Origin: Pseudomonadota bacterium
GTDB lineage: Bacteria > Pseudomonadota > Gammaproteobacteria > Burkholderiales > Burkholderiaceae_B
Assembly: GCA_023432075.1 (NCBI GenBank)
Contig: JAEYVD010000082.1
Location: 1 to 29,166 of the forward strand
DNA: 29,166 nucleotides
Reading direction: 5' to 3'
Within the stretch, counting starts at the first letter, position 1, and each line of letters begins with the position of its first letter. Below the pieces are notes generated by a model. That model saw only the letters and a program-made list of their open reading frames with translations, had not been told where the DNA came from and searched no databases. A program made the translations under genes and the position numbers. Below, piece by piece: positions 22,987-29,166 of this stretch.

Positions 22987-23985
22987 ATGCAAGAGGTCAA
23001 TCTCACTCTCACGCAGACCTTTTTCCTTGCGGCGCAGGAAGGCACCTATTCTGCGGCGGCCCGGCGCCTGAATATTTCCTATCAGTCCGTCGCCAATCAC
23101 ATCCGTCGCCTGGAGCAGCGCGTCGGCGAAAAGCTGGTCGTCGCGAAACGCGGCGCCAAGTCCATCTCCCTGACGCCGCGCGGCACCAGTCTTTACCGGC
23201 TGCTGGAACCGGAGTTTGATGCCATGCTGGCGCGGCTTGGCAGCATGATCGACAAGGAGCGCCCGGTCATTCGCGTCGGCATGCCCCAGGCTATCTTTTT
23301 CTACCTGTTTGCGCCGGTGCTGACGGCGTTCCGGCGGCTGCACCCCGACGTTGAAATCGTGGGCTACGAGCGTGATGTCTCGATGCCAGAGCTGATTCGT
23401 AGCGGCACGCTGGACGTCTGCCTGAGCGAACGCTACTTCGGCAGCACCGTCATGTCGCAACGGGTGATCTGCCATTACCGGCCAGCGCTGGTATGCCCTG
23501 CCGGCTGGCCCTTGCCCCTCAACGAATCCGCCGTGCCCAAGTGGGCTCTCGGGCGCCCGCTCATCACCTACGAGCCCGGGCAGATGCTGCGCAACATGGC
23601 GCTGGAATACCTTTCGGTCGACAATGAGCAGCCCAGGGTCGTGGTCTCGACCTCGACCGGCGCAAGCGCCAAGCGATGCGTGGACGAAGGCCTGGGCTTC
23701 GCCTTGCTGCCGGCCTGGTGCATCGAGGAAACCGACGACCGCATCCAATGCGCGGCGCTGACCAATACCTCGAAGATTCCCATCTACTTTGGCGAAGCGC
23801 CATACCTGCGCTCGAATCCCTACGTCCAGTCGCTGTACAAGCTATGCCTGGACGTGCTGGCAAAATCCGTCGAAGAACGGGCGAACCGTTGCAAGCCTCT
23901 GAAGTCCATCAGGACCCTCAAGAGCCGCAAGCCCGGTGATGATTCTTTCCCATTGCGGCGAACCGGGGCCGGCAAAAGGAAATAA
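22987..23985 (+). CDS. LysR-family transcriptional regulator
   Basis: This 332-residue protein carries the LysR N-terminal winged helix-turn-helix at about 7-65 (LTQTFFLAAQEGTYSAAARR, then SYQSVANHIRRLEQRVGEKL), followed by the linker helix and a periplasmic-binding-like effector domain (IRVGMPQAIFFYLFAPVLTA onward). The C-terminal 30 residues are basic and look like an extension. It lies 55 bases upstream of the D-amino-acid dehydrogenase gene on the same strand, and its own promoter region is shared divergently with the Lrp gene. It probably controls the dehydrogenase, itself, or both. Confidence 0.92.
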   Translation: MQEVNLTLTQTFFLAAQEGTYSAAARRLNISYQSVANHIRRLEQRVGEKLVVAKRGAKSISLTPRGTSLYRLLEPEFDAMLARLGSMIDKERPVIRVGMPQAIFFYLFAPVLTAFRRLHPDVEIVGYERDVSMPELIRSGTLDVCLSERYFGSTVMSQRVICHYRPALVCPAGWPLPLNESAVPKWALGRPLITYEPGQMLRNMALEYLSVDNEQPRVVVSTSTGASAKRCVDEGLGFALLPAWCIEETDDRIQCAALTNTSKIPIYFGEAPYLRSNPYVQSLYKLCLDVLAKSVEERANRCKPLKSIRTLKSRKPGDDSFPLRRTGAGKRK

Positions 23986-24040
23986 ATTTCTCTCTTGGGT
24001 CTCTTACGCTAGCAGGAGCCCTTCCAGAGAAAAAAAGCCC

Positions 24041-25297
24041 ATGAAGATCCTCGTCCTAGGCGCCGGCGTGGTCGGAATCTCCACTGCCTACTACCTGGCC
24101 CGCGAGGGCCACGATGTCGAGGTCGTGGAACGCCACCCTGCCGCGGCCTTGGAGACCAGCTTCGGCAATGCCGGCGGACTGTGTCCCAGTTTCGCCGCCC
24201 CTTGGGCCGCGCCCGGCATGCCGGTCAAAGTGTTGAAGATGGCATTGAAGGCCGATGCGCCCGTGCGCTTTTCGCTATGGCCCGAGCCGGCGCGGCTGCG
24301 CTGGACGCGCCAGTGGCTCAAGCAGTGCAATGCGGCGCAATTCCGCGTCAACAAGCTGCGCATGCAGCGCGTCGCTCATTACAGCCTTGCCTGCCTGCGG
24401 GAACTGATGGGAGAAACCGGCATCGCGTTCGATTTCCGCGCCGGCGGCGTCCTGCAACTGTTCCAGACCCAAGCGGAATGCCGCTACGGCGACATCGCCG
24501 CCAGCGCCTTGAAGGAATTCGGCATTGCCCACAGCGTGCTGGACGGACGAGGGGCAGTGGCGGTGGAGCCTGCCTTGCGCGACGCCGCGATCAACATCAA
24601 AGGCGCGCTGCATCTGCCGTCCGACGCATCGGGCGACAGCTACGTCTTCTGCCAGGCCATGACCGCCTGGCTTGCGGATGCTGGCGTACGCTTGCGCTTC
24701 GGAACCGAGGTCAGGCGCCTGTTGCGGGAAGGTGGCCGGGTACTAGGCGCGGAAACCTCCGCAGGCGTTCTGAAGGCGGACGCCACCGTGGTGGCCCTGG
24801 GTAATCAAGCGCCGGCGCTGGTTGCTGCGCTGGGCATCAGGCTGCCCGTGTACCCGCTAAAGGGGTTCTCCATCACCATGCCGGTGACCGATGGTGAGCA
24901 GGCGCCCAGCATGTCGGTGATGGACGAACACAACAAGGTCATGGTCTCCCGGTTGGGGAACAGAATCCGCGCCGCCGGCATGGCCGAGCTGGTCGGTCAT
25001 GACCTGTCTCTGAAGCCCAGGCAAAAAGCGGTGTTGGTGCGCGCCGTGCGGAACATGTTCCCCAACGGCATCGACTATGAAAACGCCACCTTCTGGGCGG
25101 GCTTGCGCCCCATGACGCCGGATGGGCCTCCGATACTTGGGGCATCGGGTTGGGATGGGCTGTTTCTGAACAGCGGGCATGGCTCCAACGGCTGGACCCA
25201 GGCTTGCGGCACCTCCCGCGTCGTGGCGGATATCGTGTGCGGACGCAGGCCCGCCATCGACCTGGAAGGACTCACCCTGGACCGCTACGGGAACTAG
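24041..25297 (+). CDS. DadA-like FAD-dependent D-amino-acid dehydrogenase
   Basis: This 418-residue flavoprotein of the DAO family should oxidise a D-amino acid or related secondary amine to the imino/keto acid and pass electrons to the respiratory chain. The N-terminal MKILVLGAGVVGISTAYYLA is the GxGxxG FAD-binding motif, followed by VEVVERHPA (the acidic ribose-binding end) and TSFGNAGGL, a hallmark of DadA. The C-terminal FLNSGHGSNGWTQACGTSRV is the second FAD-contact region. I chose ATG 24041 because the dinucleotide fold starts there. It is probably co-transcribed with, or controlled by, the LysR gene 55 bases upstream. The DapA-like enzyme nearby is a possible next step in the same pathway. 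Confidence 0.9.
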   Translation: MKILVLGAGVVGISTAYYLAREGHDVEVVERHPAAALETSFGNAGGLCPSFAAPWAAPGMPVKVLKMALKADAPVRFSLWPEPARLRWTRQWLKQCNAAQFRVNKLRMQRVAHYSLACLRELMGETGIAFDFRAGGVLQLFQTQAECRYGDIAASALKEFGIAHSVLDGRGAVAVEPALRDAAINIKGALHLPSDASGDSYVFCQAMTAWLADAGVRLRFGTEVRRLLREGGRVLGAETSAGVLKADATVVALGNQAPALVAALGIRLPVYPLKGFSITMPVTDGEQAPSMSVMDEHNKVMVSRLGNRIRAAGMAELVGHDLSLKPRQKAVLVRAVRNMFPNGIDYENATFWAGLRPMTPDGPPILGASGWDGLFLNSGHGSNGWTQACGTSRVVADIVCGRRPAIDLEGLTLDRYGN

Positions 25298-25311
25298 GCG
25301 CTCCCACCAGT

Positions 25312-25616
25312 CCGGATGGTTGGCACGGTATCGATTAGAACGCAATGGCGATCGGTCGGATTTCGATGCATGCGTTGATGTTTGAGAAAGCGGTCGCGCC
25401 AACGGAGTAATAGTGCTCTGGGTGAATCCGCTGGGGCTGAACACAATCGATCACACCGACGAAGGGGCGCCAGCGATCTGCCGCCCAGCTCCGTCGTTCA
25501 ACGTGAACAAACGGCTATTCACGCGCAAGCGGTCAATGGCGCGGGCGGCGTCATCTGCGCGCCGGGCGGAACGAAAAGTCGCCGCGCGTGAATCCGATAC
25601 CCAGGATGATCGATTG
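25312..25616 (+). repeat. Leader region upstream of the first autotransporter, copy A
   Basis: This 305-bp stretch shares collinear blocks with 28783-29130 upstream of the second autotransporter. The shared blocks include CCGGATGG, GCGATCG-TC-GATTT, GAGTAAT--TGCTCTGGGT, CACACCGACGA, CGTCGTTC and GCGCGTGAATCC--ACCCAGGATGA just before the start codon. It presumably holds the promoter and a long 5' untranslated region. No clear -35/-10 pair is evident. Confidence 0.75.
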
Positions 25617-28600
25617 ATGGATGTGGATTCCCGCGCGGCGCTGCGACGTGCCGAGTCACCGCTGTTTCTCAAGGCCCGAACAAACACGATCAAGCTCTGC
25701 TTTGGCCTGCTGCTGCTTTCCGTCGACATGTCGCGCCCTGCCGATGCCTTTGGCGGGATCGTTGGCGCGTCGGGCGCTGGCGGCCAGGGAGGCGCATCCA
25801 ATGGGGGGCGCGGCGGCGATGGAGGACATGGCCAGGCCGCCTTGGACCTCACGACGTCGTACACCACGGCCGGCGACGTCGAAGGCGGGGCCGGCGGCGG
25901 CGGTGGGGGAGGCGGTGGCGGTGGACACGGCAATTCCATGGGCGGCGCTGGCGGCGCCGGGGGGAACGGCGGCATCGGCATTGTCATCTCTGGGGACTCG
26001 GTGGTGCTGCACAACGACGGCTGGTCGATCCGCGGCGGCAAGGGCGGTGGCGGCGGCGGAGGCGGTGGCTCCACCTTCCACCTCTCCGTGGAGGCCGACG
26101 GTGGCCGCGGTGGTGACGGTTCGGTGGGCGTAGGCGGGGCCGCCGGCGGCGGCGGGGGAGGCGGGGCGCATATCCGGACGGGCTTCGGGGGAGACGGCGG
26201 CAACGGCGGAGAAAATGGCCTGGGGGGTGGCAGTGGTCCCCCAGGTATTTCGTGGGCGGGCGGCGGCGGCGGTGGCGGTGGCTCATCCGTCAATGGAGGG
26301 GCTGCAGGCCAGGACGTGTGGCCGGTGCTGAGTGAGGGGCTGGGCGGACTGGGCGGCATTGCCGGCGGGGCATCTGGCGTCAACGGAGACGATGCCAAGC
26401 CGTATGAAGGTTTTGCCCCCGGCGGAGGGGGCGGCGGCGCGCCAGGCGGGGCGGGGGGCGACGGCGGACAGTACACGCGTCTCGATTTGAATGGTGGCGG
26501 TGGCGCCGGCAGCAGCAATCATGCTGTCTACGTCACGGGAGCCGATTCTGTCATCATCAACTCGGGCGTCATCATGCCGGGACCGGTCAACCAGTACACC
26601 GCCATCAAGTACGCGGGGACCGCCAGCAACGCGACCTTGATGCTGCGTGAAGGCAGCGTGATTCAAGGCCTCGTCGACGCCACCGAATCGGCCGGCAGGA
26701 ACACGCTGGTCCTGGATGGCGGGGCCGCACTGGCCTTCGACGTCGGCAAGATTGGCGACGGCGCACAGGGCCAGTATTTGGGCTTCAACGCATTCGAGAA
26801 GACGTCTGACGGCACGTGGGCGCTGACGGGGTCGCCCGCACTGGCGCTCACGCCCTGGACGCTTCTGGGTGGATGGCTTGCGATCACGGACGACGCCGCG
26901 CTGGGGGATGTGGCTGGCGGCCTCGTCTTCGACGGCGGCGGGCTGCAGCTGAACGCCAGCATGTCGTCGCAGCGCGATTTTCAGTTGCGCGGTGATGGCG
27001 CGGTCCACACGGCCGTCGGCACGGTGTCCGTGATGCAGGGCACGATCAGCGGCGCAGGCAACCTCACCAAGACAGGATCCGGCACATGGATCATCCGGGG
27101 CGGCGATACCGGATCGGGCAACACCACGCCGGTGGGGCCGCTCACCCATACAGGCGTTACGCGGGTGGACGAGGGCATGCTGGTCATCCACGGCACGGCC
27201 CTGGGGCAGGCCGATCATGCGGCCAGCGTCACTGGCGCCAGCAATGCGACATTGAGCCTTGCGGACGGCGCCACGCTTGACGGCCAGATGGACGGACCGA
27301 ACGTCGTTATCGATGCGACGAGCCGATGGAACGTCCTGGCCGATGCCGCCCCTGCCACGCAGGCCAACAACATCAGCACCGTCAACGCGCTTCAGGTGGC
27401 CGGCAGCATCGCCTTTTCACCGCCCGCCGACGACACCAGCTTGAATGCCGGCCGCACGCTCACCGCCAACAATCTGGTGGGCGCCGGTGGCGAAGTGCAG
27501 CTGCACGTGAACCCGGCCGGCGCCGCGGATCACCTGACGCTGACCCAGGGCGCCACGGGGTTGACCTACCTGACGATCATCACGCCGGGCGGCTTCGGAG
27601 ATCCGTTGGCCGGCGACGGGTTGCTGGTGGTCAAGGCCGGCGCCAGCACCGACCATGCGTTTCGGCAATCCCCCGGACAACCCAAGCAGGCGGGCGCGTT
27701 CAATTACGGCCTGGTGCAAGGCGCGAGAAACGGCGCAGCGGATCTGGCCAACAACTGGTACCTGTTCAGCGATATCCGTCCTGAGGTGTCCATCTACTCG
27801 CAACTGGGCAATCAGGCCTTGCGGCAGTCCGAGGTGGCGGTTGGGTCGTTCAACGAACGGATGGGATCAACTGAAACGCTGGCGCGAACCATTTACCCCT
27901 ATGCCTGGGCACGGTCTATTGGCGTCCTGGAGCGCCGGGATGGCGCGCCCCTGGGGATCCGGCAAGCGAACGTCGCCGTGGATTCGCGGGTGGCCGGACT
28001 GCAGGTGGGAACGGACTTGTTCGTGGCCAGTAAAGGCATCGGCCGCCGGAGCGTGGGCGTGTTCGGAACGGCAATGGCTTCGCGTAACGACGTGGCGCAC
28101 TATCAGGCATCCACGCGTTCGACGGTGGATGCCGGCCGCAGCGATCAAACCCTGTATGGCCTGGGCTCTTACTACACGTTGATGGACGGCAAGGGCGGTT
28201 ACGCCGATTTCGTCGGACAGGTCAGCCGGTATGGCGTGAAGACGCAATCGCGCGGTGCGCATGGCACATCCCTGCAGACATCCGGATGGGGCGCCGCTAT
28301 TTCGGCCGAAGCCGGAAAGGCCTTCGATATTCGCGACGGCCACGGTCTGCGCATTGAGCCGCAAGCCCAGGTGATGGTCCAGCACGTCAAATTGCGTGAC
28401 GCTCAAGACAGCGTGGGCCGAGTTGCCCTGCCGGGACTGAACGCGCTGCATTCGCGTGTGAGTCTGAAGCTATCGAAAGTCTGGGGCGAGCAAGCCCAGA
28501 CGCATAGCCACGGGTGGCTGATGCTGAGCTACCTGCATACGCTGGGAAAGTCCTCAAGTTCGTATCCCGCCGCGACGCAGGGCGATATCGCATTCGACAA

Positions 28601-28760
28601 CGATCTGGATGGATCGCGCGTCGGCCTGGTGATGGGATATGACCGGCGTGCGGGCAGGAACGCCTTCATCAATGTGCAGGTGCATGCCGAACAGGGCTTG
28701 GGCAGCACGTCAGGGTTGCGGGCGGTGGCCGGCTCGGTGGGCGTGAAGTATCTGTTCTAG
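25617..28760 (+). CDS. Glycine-rich autotransporter (type Va secretion) adhesin-like protein
   Basis: This 1047-residue outer-membrane autotransporter has four parts. First is a long signal region (1-44) with a basic N-part and hydrophobic LCFGLLLLSV, cleaved near ADA-F. Second is a very glycine-rich zone (about 46-300) with runs of up to nine glycines. Third is a beta-helical passenger with a PATR-like segment near 480-530 (NLTKTGSGTWIIRGG, then GVTRVDEGMLVIHG). Fourth is a C-terminal beta-barrel (about 755-1047) starting PYAWARSIGVLERRDG and ending VGVKYLF with the required aromatic residue. I chose ATG 25617 because the second copy starts at the equivalent place (29131). It probably acts in surface adhesion or aggregation. 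Confidence 0.88.
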   Translation: MDVDSRAALRRAESPLFLKARTNTIKLCFGLLLLSVDMSRPADAFGGIVGASGAGGQGGASNGGRGGDGGHGQAALDLTTSYTTAGDVEGGAGGGGGGGGGGGHGNSMGGAGGAGGNGGIGIVISGDSVVLHNDGWSIRGGKGGGGGGGGGSTFHLSVEADGGRGGDGSVGVGGAAGGGGGGGAHIRTGFGGDGGNGGENGLGGGSGPPGISWAGGGGGGGGSSVNGGAAGQDVWPVLSEGLGGLGGIAGGASGVNGDDAKPYEGFAPGGGGGGAPGGAGGDGGQYTRLDLNGGGGAGSSNHAVYVTGADSVIINSGVIMPGPVNQYTAIKYAGTASNATLMLREGSVIQGLVDATESAGRNTLVLDGGAALAFDVGKIGDGAQGQYLGFNAFEKTSDGTWALTGSPALALTPWTLLGGWLAITDDAALGDVAGGLVFDGGGLQLNASMSSQRDFQLRGDGAVHTAVGTVSVMQGTISGAGNLTKTGSGTWIIRGGDTGSGNTTPVGPLTHTGVTRVDEGMLVIHGTALGQADHAASVTGASNATLSLADGATLDGQMDGPNVVIDATSRWNVLADAAPATQANNISTVNALQVAGSIAFSPPADDTSLNAGRTLTANNLVGAGGEVQLHVNPAGAADHLTLTQGATGLTYLTIITPGGFGDPLAGDGLLVVKAGASTDHAFRQSPGQPKQAGAFNYGLVQGARNGAADLANNWYLFSDIRPEVSIYSQLGNQALRQSEVAVGSFNERMGSTETLARTIYPYAWARSIGVLERRDGAPLGIRQANVAVDSRVAGLQVGTDLFVASKGIGRRSVGVFGTAMASRNDVAHYQASTRSTVDAGRSDQTLYGLGSYYTLMDGKGGYADFVGQVSRYGVKTQSRGAHGTSLQTSGWGAAISAEAGKAFDIRDGHGLRIEPQAQVMVQHVKLRDAQDSVGRVALPGLNALHSRVSLKLSKVWGEQAQTHSHGWLMLSYLHTLGKSSSSYPAATQGDIAFDNDLDGSRVGLVMGYDRRAGRNAFINVQVHAEQGLGSTSGLRAVAGSVGVKYLF

Positions 28761-28782
28761 CGACCTTGCATGAAGAGACCCC

Positions 28783-29130
28783 CCGGATGGCTGACACGGT
28801 CTTGGAACATGCGCCATAGCGATCGTCTGATTTTCCACGGCAACTGATTCTTATGAAGACTATCGCGCATTCCGAGTAATCCTGCTCTGGGTAAAGCCGG
28901 GACGCATAAAGAGAATCTGACACACCGACGACACGGGCTTTAACGCTTTTTAGCTCGAAGCCGTCGTTCGATGTGATTAACCGGATTACTCAAACGCGCA
29001 ACCGGCGACCCCGGTGTTCCACGTTCTTGCGACATCAACATAACGACTCTGCTTGGAGCTGTCCCTCTGCTCCCGATGCAATTGAATTCGTGAAGCGGCG
29101 CGTGAATCCACCACCCAGGATGAACCAACG
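28783..29130 (+). repeat. Leader region upstream of the second autotransporter, copy B
   Basis: This is the diverged copy of 25312-25616, with the same order of conserved blocks and the same distance from the last block to the start codon within a few bases. It indicates that the promoter and leader were duplicated with the gene. Confidence 0.75.
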
Positions 29131-29166
29131 ATGCATACGGATTCTTGCTTGGCGTTGCGACATGCG
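29131..29166 (+). CDS. Start of a second, paralogous autotransporter (runs off the window)
   Basis: Only 12 codons are present, MHTDSCLALRHA. They align with MDVDSRAALRRA, the first residues of the autotransporter at 25617, and follow a duplicated leader. The rest lies beyond the window. The call rests on this alignment and the conserved upstream region. Confidence 0.6.
   Translation, partial: MHTDSCLALRHA

Noticed and set aside
25451..26518. A proline-rich minus-strand frame of 355 codons
   Set aside because: It is simply the complement of the glycine-rich autotransporter segment (GGN on one strand reads as Pro-rich on the other).

Overview
The window is chromosomal DNA of a high-GC betaproteobacterium. 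The periplasmic Bug-type solute-binding receptor, the amino-acid and sulfur catabolic genes and the tandem autotransporters point to the family Alcaligenaceae (Bordetella/Achromobacter type). That placement is inferred from gene content, not from a database match.

Region 1 (53-15006) is an integrated genomic island. It sits in the 3' end of a tRNA-Arg(CCG) gene (53-127). The last 28 bases of the tRNA recur, with one mismatch, at 14979-15006, which gives attL and attR. A tyrosine integrase (206-1375, minus) faces the tRNA. The island is the wreck of an integrative conjugative element. At the left, the 5' part of a secretion/pilus traffic ATPase is joined out of frame to the 3' end of a parB gene. 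At the right, a TcpQ/PilL-like lipoprotein gene is joined to the 3' end of a MobF (TraI-type) relaxase-helicase gene. Two small mobilisation-type genes remain beside attR. Between the two scars lie a RelE/BrnA-type toxin-antitoxin pair with a clear promoter and operator, a hairpin-rich non-coding zone, nine 11-bp tandem repeats, and two sets of probable defence genes. Set A (4301-7493) is a tightly coupled three-gene operon: a DUF262 protein, a DUF3696-like AAA ATPase and an unrecognised protein. Set B (8534-12644) is an OLD-like ATPase-TOPRIM nuclease, a ParB/Srx-fold protein with a helical C-terminus, and a D12-class adenine methyltransferase, arranged minus, plus, minus.

Region 2 (15007-15711) lies just outside attR. 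It holds a decayed, frameshifted fragment of a second, related integrase in the same orientation. This suggests an older element once sat in tandem at the same tRNA.

Region 3 (15712-25297) is ordinary-looking chromosome: a BisC/DMSO-reductase-family molybdoenzyme; a minus-strand cluster of an Lrp-type regulator, a cystathionine-lyase-like PLP enzyme, a DapA-family aldolase/lyase, an atypical SDR and a Bug receptor; then a divergent LysR regulator followed by a DadA-like D-amino-acid dehydrogenase. Together they suggest uptake and breakdown of a modified or sulfur-containing amino acid, but the substrate is unknown.

Region 4 (25298-29166) holds a glycine-rich autotransporter and the first codons of a second, paralogous one. 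The upstream leader is duplicated along with the gene.
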